Shown: positions 46,547 to 57,228, counted from the first letter of the stretch. The stretch is 64,000 nt of DNA from Filosporella fistucella (GCA_030077755.1 JAQJZZ010000018.1:496001-560000); one strand, 5' to 3'. Notes: generated by a model from the sequence alone, not told the origin. Translations and numbers: made by a program.

Positions 46547-48170
46547 GCTTTTGGGTGGAGGAGCCTAGTTGTACCTGGAATTTGGGAGTGCATGCATGGC
46601 AGATAAGTACTGTACTTGGAGACCTGATAGGAGTTGCGTGTATGTTGAGGCTCAGTAAGCGTCCGGCATACTGCGCAGACAATTGGGTGATCTTGGGAGG
46701 AGATGGGCGAGAGATTCGGGAAGATAATGAGTGGTGGAAAACAACATTTTTGGTGGGTTGGGATGTCCTTGGATGGACATGATAGGAACTAGGAAGTCCA
46801 GGTCGGTCTGGAAGGATGGACGTGGGAGTGGAAGGGAAGGCAAGAGGTCTGAGTCGGGGATTGTCCGGCGAAGGAGTGACGTCAGTTTGTGCCTTATGAG
46901 AATGGTGGTTGGATGCCGAAGATATGAGGATTGAAAGATTTTGAACATGGGCAGTGGATGCCGGGGATGTACCGTCCAGCAGCTCTCAGAAGTACCTCAG
47001 CATACCGTATTGATGTACATAGTACTTCGTACCTGCAAACCATAGAGGAGAGATGAGTAAGCCACAGTAACAGTGAAAAATTAGATAGTTATTTTTATCT
47101 AGGTAATCTTCAGTTCAATCATGATCACATCGCCTCAAGATCTTCTACTCTGATAGGCCATTCAAGTTCAAAATTCAATATTCAAGCACCAGCGCTGACT
47201 AATTCTCTGAAACAAGCCTCAGCAAGCTTCCCTCACTCTCTCGGCTCAGACCCGGAGTTCTTGTCCGGGATCATCGGCTCGCTAACATAAATTTATTTGC
47301 TGGTTCAAGAAAATGTGAAGAATGACGTCGTTTGCTCGCGCCTCTCTGTTGTCCCAGCTCAGTCACGTACAATGCAAACTCCATCCTCACCATTTGATTC
47401 TGATTATGCTGATCCACTTCCGTTATCCCATCCCGCGATTTACTTGCTATTCGTCGATTCCATCAGATAAATCATGGTCAGACCGGTCACTTTCATGGAA
47501 TATACCATGATACTTGTGCGACATTACTCTTTACGCGTTTGATTTTGACGGCTCTGTGCTCTATCTACTTGTTCTTACTCGCTCTCCTCGACCCATCTTC
47601 GTGTCAATCCCGCCTCCATACACCACTCACCGTGCCACAGTTCCACTTTCCCAGCCTTCTGCCACCTCCACTTCACATCAAACTCCTTCTCCAGGGCTAG
47701 ACCTCCCATCTTGTGACATCACAGGGAACCGATACCGACAACTATACTTGCATCAGGTAGAGTACACGACTGAACGGTAGGTAATCTTATCTTGACTGGG
47801 TCGGCGCAGATGAAATCGAGGATCTTCAACAGAAGGATTCTCTGCTGCGTCTCTTAATCCTCATCTCGTGTCAACAACAAAAACCTCACTGTCTCCCGTC
47901 CCTAATTTTTCCTACTTACCCTACTTTTTCTTGTTCCTGCCTCCCCTACTTGGCATAAAAACCAGGATTCCGAAAGTTCCGCACCCTGAAATCCAATTCG
48001 TTCATCGCGCTTCGGTCGGTGTTTGTGTTTACCAACGCTGTCCGAGTCATCAACGGATCCTTGGATTAATCAGCTAGTTGCAGCTGTCACAATTTCTACA
48101 AAACATTCTGACCTTCCTGTCTCCAAAGACTGTCAACCAACGGGTCCCAAATTTCTAATCACATATCAAA
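46547..48170. promoter_or_regulatory. shared promoter region of hydrolase and ErdS-type gene
   Basis: 1.6 kb between two divergent starts with no supported gene. It contains a perfect CRE palindrome and a second near-CRE (listed separately) and C/T-rich tracts at 47580-47690 and 47900-47950, typical of fungal core promoters. Confidence 0.5.
46877..46884. promoter_or_regulatory. perfect CRE palindrome TGACGTCA
   Basis: The consensus for Atf1/AtfA-type bZIP factors, 331 bases upstream of the hydrolase ATG in the shared promoter. A second site, TGACGTCG, is at 47323-47330. Confidence 0.5.
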
Positions 48171-51100
48171 ATGTCGTTCTTGAAGAAACCATTCAAGAGG
48201 TTGAAGGAGATCAGTAAGGACTCCTCTACCACATCCATCGAGTCCAACCCAAGCAAAATCGAGGGCTTCACAAATGGATCCTCGAAAAACTCAACCCCTC
48301 CAAATGGCCATGTCAATGGCAATTCTCCACCAGATTCGAGACGTCAAAGTAAAGAGGTTATGCATCAAGAGAAATTGAGACGAAGTATGGATAAGGAACG
48401 CCACAAACTCGAGACGAAGAAGCAACAAACTCTAGCGCGAATCGAAGACGAGAAATATATGCAGACTGCTCCTCCAGAGCTCACAAAACTGTACAGACCG
48501 TATAGTATGAATATGAGCAAGAGATGGAATCATGAAAACCGCCTACTTTTCAAGGATATTGATTTTGCCAGTAAGGATTTAGATACCTTTACCAGAATGA
48601 AGTGCTAATAACATAGAAATGGATGGCAAGATCATTAGTTTCCGAGCCCGAATCCACACTCTCCGCCGAATGAGCGCTAAATTGGTCTTTATCGTTTTCC
48701 GCCAGCAGACCATCACGATTCAGGGTGTATTGCAGAGTTTCAAGCCATTAGAGGATCTACAGAGTATGTCTGTATTCGGAAAGCAAAGAGCTTAACTAAC
48801 AATTGGCAGATGGAGAAGATAACCAAGGAACCATTTCTGAACACATGGTACGAAGTGTCGAACATTACCCCGCCGAAACGATTGTCGTCGTTCATGCCAA
48901 ATTGCGCAAGGCTCTCAAGCGAGTAAAGAACGCCACGGTCCATGATTTCGAATTGGAGGTATATGAGGTTCATAAAGTTGGAGAATTGACAGAGAATGTC
49001 CCATTCACAGTATATGATGCGGAGAACATCAATCGAGATAGGGACGATATCGACGATGATGAAGATGAGGGATCATTATTTTCAGGCGTATCGACAGACA
49101 ATGCGGGAACTCCGCGCGCTTCTGAGGACATACCCCGACCATCCACAAAAGATCTTGTTGGGAGGGCAGTCTCTGTGTCTAGGAAATCCCACGATGTCTC
49201 CCGTACCTCTCATGCAGCAAGTCGAAGTAAGTATCCCACCAAATTTATTAAATCCCTCTAACAAAAACAGGCAGCGTGGATGTTTTCAGAACACAACGTT
49301 CACTTCCCCAAAGAGTCCGTCTTAACAATCGTATTGTCGACTTACGTACTGGTCCTGCTCAAGCTATTTTTCGTATTCAATCTGGAATTTGCAATCTTTT
49401 TCGTTCTTATCTCGATACCCAAGGTTTCATTGAAATTCATACCCCAAAACTTCAAGGAGGTGCTACGGAATCTGGCGCAACCGTTTTCGAACTGAATTAT
49501 TTCGGTCGACCAGCCTTCTTGGCTCAATCTCCTCAACTAGCTAAACAAATGGCAGTTGCTGCCGATTTCGAGAGAGTATACGAGATTGGTCCCGTGTTCA
49601 GAGCGGAAGATAGTAATACCCCACGTCATTTGACCGAATACACTGGTTTAGATTTGGAAATGGCATTGGAAGAGCATTATCACGAGGCTCTAGACATTAT
49701 CGATGGAATGTTCAAGAATCTCTGGAAAGGAATTTACGACCGCTACGCACCAGAAATTGAATTAATCTCTCAATTTTATCCTCAAGAAAAGGTCACCTGG
49801 CTGGAAGAAACTCCTCGTATCCCATTCACAGAAGGTGTACAAATGCTCATCGATGATGGGTGGGTCAACGAGGACGGAACTTCTCCAAATCCCTACGAAG
49901 ATCTTGCAACCAGGGCAGAAATCCGTCTCGGTGCGTTGGTAAAGGAAAAGTACAAGACAGACTACTACATCCTCGACAAATTCCCTGCTTCAGTTCGTCC
50001 CTTCTATACCATGCCAGATCCAACAGACGACCGAATCTCCAACTCTTTTGATATTTTCATGCGTGGTCAAGAGATTTTGTCAGGAGGTCAACGTATTCAC
50101 GACTCGAAATTCTTGGAAAAGAGATTGAAGCAAAAAGGAATTTCTCCAGACAGTATGACTGAATATCTTGAAGGCTTCAGATGGGGAGCACCTCCTCACG
50201 CAGGTTGTGGTATCGGTCTTGAACGATTGACATATCTGTTCTTAAATCTGGGCAACATTCGACTTGCATCTATGTTCCATCGCGATCCTAAATCCTTCCC
50301 CGCCAAACCACCCGTTCTCAAACTTCGCCACGAAGAAGCCTCGACTGTTACCCCTCCATGGGAACGACCAGACCTGACGAGAACCGATTCCGCAATCTTA
50401 GAGGATCGCCCAGCTGCTCCTCGGGAAACCCAATTACAGCCTCTAGAAAAGCTCATCGCCAATTATGGAGATGCAGCTAATACATCCTGGCTCGACAAAA
50501 GATACCACGTCTGGCGTCATCCATCCACAGGCGCAGCACAAGGTTATATCGTCCACAACAATTTTGCCATTGCAGTTGGTGAACCTCTTTGCGCCAAGAG
50601 TCAACAACCACAAGTCGTATCCGCATATCTTCAATACCTGAAAGAAGAACATAAAGATCTGAAACCCATCTGGATGATCGCCGGTGCAGGAATAGAAGAA
50701 TACCTTGGTGAAAAGTTCCTCTGGCGCACCCTCGCCTGCGCAGCCGAAGAGCGCGCCAATCCTCGAGAAAACCCAGCACTGAAAGATAAAGATCTCGCTC
50801 GCAAGATCCGCCACGCTGAAAGCGAAGGAGTAAAAGAAATCGATATTCCTGCCACAGAGCCAGTCCCACAAGATCTGATTGATAAAATCGACGCCCGCAT
50901 CGCGGACTGGCAAAAGGGACGAAAAGGAACACAAGTCCATCTCACACAAATCAGACCATGGATCGATCAATCTCACCGTCGGTACTTCTACTCCATCACC
51001 CCCTCCGACGGAACCATCCACGCCATCTGCGTCCTCCACCAACTCTCCCCCCAAAACGGATACCAAGTTAAATTCTCTCTCGAATTCCCCGGCGCCCCCT

Positions 51101-51414
51101 CCGGCACCATCGAATCCCTAATCCTGCACTCTCTCAAATCCGTCGCTGCCTCTGATCCAGACCTTAAACAAGTCACTTTCGGCACAGCTGCCATGAATTC
51201 TCTCGAAGGAGGCAGAAATCTGGGCAAGACGAAGGTTAAGGCGTTGAAGAAGGCGTATGAGGCTATTAATAGACAGTTTAAATTAACGAATAAAAGCGAG
51301 TTTAGAGAGAAGTTGGGGGCGTGGAAGGAACCGGTTTATGTGTGTTATCCTAGGGGTGGACTAGGAGCCGGGGGTATTAGGGCTATTATGGGGTTCTTGG
51401 AGGAGGAGGGGTAG
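48171..51414 (+). CDS. erdS: AspRS-DUF2156 fusion: ergosteryl-3beta-O-L-aspartate synthase
   Basis: Four exons: 48171-48570, 48617-48763, 48810-49226, 49271-51414 (introns 46, 46 and 44 bases), 1035 residues. After a ~70-residue basic/disordered lead there is an eukaryotic-type AspRS: an OB-fold anticodon domain (FRARIHTLRRMSAKLVF, SEHMVRSVEHYP) with an acidic insertion, then the class II catalytic domain with motif 1 (FIEIHTPKL, ~374), motif 2 (FRAEDSNTPRHLTEYT, ~432) and motif 3 (GCGIGLERL, ~633). From ~712 to the end comes a DUF2156 (MprF-type lysyltransferase) GNAT-fold domain (DKRYHVWR, AIAVGEPLCA, KFSLEFPGAPSGT). Known fungal fusions of this kind (ErdS) charge tRNA-Asp and pass Asp to the 3beta-hydroxyl of ergosterol. 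A separate housekeeping AspRS must exist elsewhere. Both catalytic modules look intact. Confidence 0.93.
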
Positions 51415-52358
51415 GTTGGGAAGGGAAGGGGGTTGAGGGTGGATGGTATGCTGGGTTGTGTGTGAGAGGAAGAGAGTAATGGCGGTATTTCTAAGATAAA
51501 GGAGTTGGGAGTAATATATAGGGTTTCAATTGCAAGGAGCAAGGATGGAAAGATGTGTAGATAATTCTTTTTATAGTCGTGGTTGTATACTCTTGATATA
51601 GATTCGAGAAATTGAGGGTTTACTTCTATTATTTTATTGTTACTGGACTTGGCTTCCTCTATCTGGTAATAGGTATTGTCTCAAGATATATAACTAATCC
51701 CAGTCTATGGTTTCTTGATGATAAGTCGTACTGCTATCACCTGATATAGAGCTTGAATCCGCTATCCAGCATTACTTTGTAATGGTTCAGCATACTACAT
51801 TTTCTAATTATCATCACTCTAATTTAAATGGATTTAGTATGCCTTCAACAAATCCTCGGCGCAAAACTTCCATCTAATCAATTACGGGACCCTCTCACTT
51901 ACAAAGTGACAATACCCTCCTCAATGTTACATTGAATTGGAAAATTTAGTAAGGTCAAAATACAGTTACCCGGAAACATTTGCCCCCGTCCCCCTCCTTT
52001 CCCTCCTCTTACCCCTCTCTCTTACCCGCTTAATTTAATTGTTTTTATAAAAGAGGAGAAGAGAGGAGAAGAGAGGAAAAGAGAGGGAAAGGGTAAAGAA
52101 GAAGGGAAATGAGAGGTTAAAGAGGAGAGTAAGATAGTGAAGGAGGTAAAACCTTTAGAAGAACAAGTAAATGTATTACGAGTCTTCCTTATTTTTTTTT
52201 TATTATACTTACTTAGCTAACGTTAATCTTATTTTGCTTAGTTATAAGCTTAAAATTGTGATTTAAGATGCTTTAGGGGATTATGTCACTCTATAAGTTG
52301 TAGTATTCTGTAAAATCATAGCTTGCACGTTCCTTAAAAATTCACACTTTCCCAATCC
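51415..52358. other. intergenic, AT-rich, with purine/pyrimidine tracts
   Basis: Converging 3' ends of erdS and the GNAT gene. 52190-52300 is AT-rich with TTA/TAA-rich words suggestive of old RIP mutation. No gene seen. Confidence 0.45.
51983..52152. repeat. inverted pyrimidine/purine tracts
   Basis: A ~48-base nearly pure C/T tract (51983-52030) is followed, after a short AT spacer, by a ~100-base nearly pure A/G tract (from 52050) built of GAGAGGAGAA-like units. The arms are roughly complementary and could form a hairpin or triplex. No terminal repeats or target duplications identified. Confidence 0.55.
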
Positions 52359-53210
52359 CTATTCAGATCCAACATAATCCATAGCCTCAAACCACAGAAC
52401 CCCCCCTCCCCACCCATCAAGGGTCTCAATACTAACATTCCTCACACTCCTATACCCCTTCGCATCATACAAAGGCCACCCAGCCGGCGACGCAACCAAT
52501 GTAATAGGTATCTCCCACCTTTCCGCAAGCTTAAATCCCCAATCTAAATTCAACGCCGCGAAACCATGGCCGTCCCAGTCGGGATGTGTGGCTAGGGTAT
52601 TGAGATATATTTGTTTAGGATAGGCTTTCTCAAGGAATTGGGTTTTTGCATCGAATTGGTGCTGGAAAGAAACGCTGCGGGTGAGGTTTGTATCGAGATG
52701 GGCTGAGCAGTTGGGGGTTGAGGGAGGGTTGCTGGGACTAAATTGTTTATTCCATGCAGGCAGACCGGCTTGTAATATCTGAACGGGATTCCCTTTAGGG
52801 CTTATAACGGTATCATTCTGTTCTTTCAACACCCAGATGCCAAAAGCGACAACTCGTTCTTTTCTCCCACTTGCAACAGAAGATTTGCTATTTGGTACAG
52901 ATACCACTTGTATGAAATGCGTCCTCGGATCAAGATTCTCCCACGCCTGCTCCAGAGTTTCTTGTAAGCAGTACCGTGTATAATTTTTATATCTCTCGTA
53001 TTCTGGCATAGTATATTTCCAAGCGTCACCAGGACTAAATGCATCGAGGTATACGGTAGTGAGATCCTTGATATCTTCTCTAATAGCTTGACGGAAGTTA
53101 TACTCCGTGTTTTTCAGCACTGTTTGAGAATTTGGGGCGCTGTTTTGGAGACATAGTGTGCTGGTGAAGAAGGTGTGTAGAAATACCAACAAGACTGCAT
53201 GATGGTACAT
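52359..53210 (-). CDS. GNAT-fold acetyltransferase with signal peptide
   Basis: Single-exon frame of 283 residues from ATG 53210. The first ~20 residues (YHHAVLLVFLHTFFTSTLC) form a convincing signal peptide, unusual for this fold. The following region, FRQAIREDIKDLTTVYLDAF, cut here to key parts, matches fungal GNAT starts. The acetyl-CoA-binding core is YLNTLATHPDWDGHGFAALN (motif A; the usual R/Q-x-x-G-x-G/A is GHGFAA), then ITLVASPAGWPLYDAKGYR, typical of fungal GNAT enzymes. Several NxS/T sites are present. The GNAT call is firm in the C-terminal half; secretion or ER/Golgi location is inferred from the leader. Substrate unknown. Confidence 0.8.
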   Translation of the reverse strand: MYHHAVLLVFLHTFFTSTLCLQNSAPNSQTVLKNTEYNFRQAIREDIKDLTTVYLDAFSPGDAWKYTMPEYERYKNYTRYCLQETLEQAWENLDPRTHFIQVVSVPNSKSSVASGRKERVVAFGIWVLKEQNDTVISPKGNPVQILQAGLPAWNKQFSPSNPPSTPNCSAHLDTNLTRSVSFQHQFDAKTQFLEKAYPKQIYLNTLATHPDWDGHGFAALNLDWGFKLAERWEIPITLVASPAGWPLYDAKGYRSVRNVSIETLDGWGGGVLWFEAMDYVGSE

Positions 53211-53860
53211 AATTGGAGGAGGCCGTTTTGGAGTTGTGATTAATTGGTAACTATTAGATATCTGGGGCTGGTGATGGGTTTGAGAAGTAGGAGCTTATCT
53301 ATTGCATAAAAGTCGTTGGAGGTATTCAACAATTAGATAGCAGGCGGTCGGAGATATTACGTCATGCGTCAAGGAATTGGAGTGGATGCTGCGCCGTATT
53401 TCACGAGTTGTTCACAGGCAAGTTGAAACAGTATAACCGGAGAATTTTCAAACGACAAATTAAAATATGATAAAATCTTAGTGTGAAGATATTTTGAAAC
53501 TCCTTGCCTATCATCAGTATAGATTATCACACGGAGGAGCCGGACTGCCAGCTTAGTTCGCCGACATTTATAAGTAGAGCCTTTAACGCCTGCCAGTGCT
53601 ATATGCTCCCCACCCAATAGGGGGCATTTATCTAAGCTATCTGTACATGGATTATGATACAAGAAGGGATGGTGGGAGGGTGAATCGTTCAAGAAGAAAT
53701 GCCAGAAGAGCTCAAAAGGATGAAGAATATCGATGAGGGAGAGTTGGATATATTTTAGCCTCCTGCCATTGATGGGTTTATGGTCTGACAGCGAACCAAT
53801 TAATCAACACTCCACAATGCCTACACACGTGATCTCAAACACTCTCCGTATCCGGCCATC
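53211..53860. other. intergenic, divergent promoters
   Basis: Between the GNAT gene and the small secreted peptide gene. A minus-strand ORF at 53369-53692 has no supported identity. Confidence 0.4.
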
Positions 53861-54164
53861 ATGTTGATACACGTGCAAGGTCTCTGTTGCTTTGCTCTGA
53901 CAATTTGCCTTCTCACATATGGTAAGAACCTCTTACTTCCTCTTTCAAATCCCACATAATGATAGTCACACCCAAGTATCCCCATAGGCCTCATACCATG
54001 GAGATTTCATTCTACATCCCACTAACATTTTCATTATAGTTTCTACAACTCATGATAACAAATTTCACAATGGATCCTTCGTTGTTCACCACGGCAGCCT
54101 CGGGCTTCCTGTTGCCAAACGAGACAGTTTTGTGGAGGCGGACCTACCTCTCAACTTGGATTAA
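53861..54164 (+). CDS. small secreted peptide with Kex2-type site (61 aa)
   Basis: Two short exons, 53861-53921 and 54040-54164, joined in phase 1 across a 118-base intron (GTAAGA donor, CACTAAC branch, ATAG acceptor). Residues 1-20 (IHVQGLCCFALTICLLTY) are a signal peptide and the splice falls at its end. The mature part is short, has one Asn glycosylation site (NGS), and contains VAKR followed by an acidic 13-residue C-terminal segment (DSFVEADLPLNLD); the KR pair is a potential Kex2 cleavage site. The three independent signals (splice sites, leader, KR) support a gene although each exon is below usual ORF cut-offs. Possible roles: secreted signal peptide or effector; unproven. Confidence 0.55.
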
Positions 54165-55158
54165 CGAGTCCACCCCTGAGGGTCGTGCTACTTAAACAGG
54201 GACGTTCTCCTCCACAAAATCCTTAAATTCCAGCTAGCTGCGTTATTCGTTCATGCCCTTTATTCCAGGTGCATATTTTCTCGGGTTCCTATTGGCTCCC
54301 TCGCGAAGTGTCTTGCTAAGTGGTATGGGAATATAGGCAGCTATTCATGGGAGCTGATTCGGAGTTGCTGCACGCGGTCGAACGCAGACAAGACATATTG
54401 GGATGTGTTGGCAGGGAATTGCTAACAGATTTATGATGAGGGTAGCATATTGGATTGTAAGGATTAATAACTCCACTCTTTGTTTAGATGGCTGCGCTAG
54501 TTACAGAAAGTCTGGGCCAATGAGAAGCTCGGGGACAAGGCTTAGCGAAAGATAAGGGGTGGATTTATTTATTTCTACGGCCAAGTAAGGCTATCGTTAA
54601 ATACGTAGGATTTAAACTAGCCTATTAATTTAGAGGGGTACTCTTATTCTCTAAAGGTATATTAGAATTCTAGCTTTCCTGTTAGCCCAGTCCCCTGTGA
54701 AAGCCAAAGGATTTATGCCAAGAGATGCATTGTGCTAGAAAAGCTATGGAGTATATGTATTTGGTTGTGATAAGCAAGGACTTGAATGGCCGTATAGCGC
54801 CACACACACTGCGGAGAACTTCGATCCTATCCTGTAATATTCCTTTTATGTGCCCCTTATCTACTATATGAGCTTCGGAGCGGAGAAGGAGTTGAATTAG
54901 TTATTCCATTACTGCATACGTTGGCGAAGGGCAGGGTGGCAGTTCCGAATCTCAATCCTGCCTAGTGAAGCTCCATCCTTCCAAGAATCAAGTATTAAAG
55001 GATTAAAATCCCCTCGACAGCTTAGAGAGGTTCATCTGCAGAAAATATCTAAACCACAGCTCTTACCCGCACCTTAGAACTTTTTATCAACAAGTACGCT
55101 CTCATCCTTGTTAACAAATCTCTTAACTAAGCTCAAACTCCCAGATTCTCAATCAAGA
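54165..55158. other. intergenic, AT-rich, possible relic
   Basis: 3' flank of the small peptide gene, then 54560-54700 with many TTA/TAA words and no frame. Looks like old, mutated sequence; no transposon protein can be recognised. Confidence 0.4.
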
Positions 55159-55578
55159 ATGCATTTCCACTCTACCAAGCTCCTTACCACCGCCCTCCTT
55201 CTCATCCCCACCCTCGCCTTCACCCCCCGTGACCTTGCCAGCTGCGGCTGCACTGGCACCGGTCCCGGCGTCTGCAATCTCTGCTTCAAAGTCCATTCTG
55301 ACATCGCCGACGGTGATAGTGCGTCTAGTATAACTTTCTTCGACCGCTCATGCAACATATTAGGGGGGAAAAATAACCCGAGCCCCGGCGACTCGTTGAC
55401 TTCGCCCCTACCTTACACGGTTGAGGTTGACAGCGTTTGGGATAGCTATGTCACGCCCTCAGTCACGTTTTGGTATGCGGGCCATAAGTATGGACATGGG
55501 TTGACAGAGTGTCATCGGGGTCCATGTGATTATGGTTTAATAGCTTGTCAATATGAGATTTGTGCTTTTAGTTGCTAG
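55159..55578 (+). CDS. small cysteine-rich secreted protein (139 aa)
   Basis: Single exon. I chose ATG 55159 because it opens a clean signal peptide (TKLLTTALLLIPTLAF); the frame extends 17 codons upstream to an earlier non-leader start. The mature ~120 residues contain ten Cys in two clusters (SCGC, VCNLC and SCN near the front; ECHRGPC, ACQYEIC and SC at the end), an even number compatible with five disulfides. No known fold is recognised. Size, leader, Cys content and the gene-poor AT-rich setting resemble fungal effector candidates. Function unknown. Confidence 0.75.
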   Translation: MHFHSTKLLTTALLLIPTLAFTPRDLASCGCTGTGPGVCNLCFKVHSDIADGDSASSITFFDRSCNILGGKNNPSPGDSLTSPLPYTVEVDSVWDSYVTPSVTFWYAGHKYGHGLTECHRGPCDYGLIACQYEICAFSC

Positions 55579-55989
55579 GAGAGCTATTATCGAGCTGTCG
55601 TTCGTAACCGCTGGATCTGGAAATCGAGGCTGATTTTATGGTCTGAAGGACATGAGCAGTAAATGTTATAGCTGAGGAAATCCGGTGTTATAATCTTGGA
55701 TTTTTGGTCGACCACAAGGGCACAGTGATGATGGGTATTGTAGTGAATATCAGATATTTAGTTCGACAACTTGAACCTCTTTTCCTTTTAGTTTTGAGAT
55801 CTTTCCGCCCTGAAGTCTAATGATTGAATTGATGCCAGATGAGCTGCACGAAGCCCAAATGGTTGAATGGCCGACGCTTGGCCAAATCTCAAATTACAAG
55901 CAATGGTGCAAACAAAATTTCCACATCAACCTCAGCTTCTTCGCAATTCAAACCTAGGGGAAGTCCCGGGACTTAGACTTCATAATCTA
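55579..55989. other. intergenic, no gene seen
   Basis: 3' flank of the cysteine-rich protein gene converging on the unresolved minus-strand gene. Confidence 0.4.
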
Positions 55990-57228
55990 TACTACCAGCC
56001 TAATGTTGAGAGGTAAAGCGACTTCCTCTTCGCGTTCGGTGTGGAGTGCTTGTCGCATGTCGAGATAGAATCGTTTGGCCGCTAGGCACTGGTTGGAGCT
56101 TTTTGCAGGCTTTGTGTTTATTGAGCCCTCTCGGTCTATGATGATCTGTAAAGCGGGATATGCTGTGTACCTGTAGCGGGGTAGGAGAAGCTAGACGCGG
56201 CCCCTTTGTTCCCGTGTCGACAACACAGAAAATCGTCTTCCCCGCTTGTGATGCGCAGCTCGTTCCTTAATACGCCTTGCGGTAACATTCGTCCTTACCA
56301 CAAGGACCCTGACGGAGTTGAGCATGCATAACATGGCCCTCGTCTCGTCTATGTTTATCACCTTACCAATCCTGTACAATCGCCTCCAGGGAAGAGATTA
56401 TCCCATCCCAGTCCCGAATTCTTGGTGGAGATCCCAGAAGATGACTTCAGGGTTGTAACCCAGACGTGAGAACCGATAGTTGTCGTCCGACTGACAATGC
56501 GTGTATCTATGTATGAAAGTAGGTGTGTAGTCGTATGTATGAGTCTGGTCGTGTTCAAAACATAGCACGATGAGAGGTTTCGAGTGTCTCTCTCCATTGA
56601 CGTCCGTGTCGCTTTCTATCCAACAACCTTCTCTTGTGGATGGGATATGATGCCGAATGAGGGGGTAGTCTAAGATCATGTCAATTCCATAGGGGCCTTT
56701 TGAAGAGGCGAGGGTAGAACCCTACTTGAAATCAAATCACGGGGTGCTTTACCGTGAAGACTGAGAATAAATGCAAGATGTAAACGAGCTCAGCAATCTT
56801 CCCAAGTCGCGCTACCAAGAATAGACACTCACCAAGACATTTTCGCTGGCCGTGGGTGGAGTAGAAGCGAGCTTAGTCTTGTTCCCCTCCAGAATCATTT
56901 TACTGAGATACCCGTCTGCGAAATATCCCGGATATCGTTGTATTCGTGCCTTTTTAGCAGAACCCGATCTCAAAACGTAGTCTAACCATGTTCCACCACC
57001 CTGAAAGATCACAAGTACGGCGTCTTCTGTGTTCTCTAACCCAACTTTAGCCTGAGAGGCAAAATTTTGATCGAGTTCGCGGCTTTGCTTCAAAGTGAAT
57101 GGACCAATACGCTGGACATGTGGATTCTCATCACCTGTCGCCTTGACGGAGATCAAAATGTCGCTCGAATAGTATCGGACATTATTTGAACAGTGGATGG
57201 ATCTGTACTTCCTGGTCATTCGAGTCAT
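55990..57228 (-). CDS. unresolved multi-exon gene, possibly disrupted
   Basis: Three coding-like minus-strand pieces are seen. Piece 1: 57228-56833 (MTRMTRKYRSIHCSNN..., ending ASENVL). Piece 2: 56721-56398, joined in phase 0 by a 111-base intron (56722-56832, GTGAGT...GTAG); it reads GSTLASSKGPYGIDMILDYP and ends near FWDLHQEF. At about 56415 the protein-like reading switches frame (RDWDGIISSLEAIVQD) without a usable intron. Piece 3: about 56165-55990 (YPALQIIIDREGS, FYLDMRQALHTEREEE) ends in TAG. No domain recognised. Either short introns were missed or a frameshift has broken the gene. A hydrophobic ORF at 57513-57430 could be a further 5' exon. Confidence 0.4.

Noticed and set aside
54165..54470. 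Further exon of the small secreted peptide gene
   Set aside because: After TAA at 54162 no donor site or in-phase frame continues; sequence has scattered stops in all plus frames.
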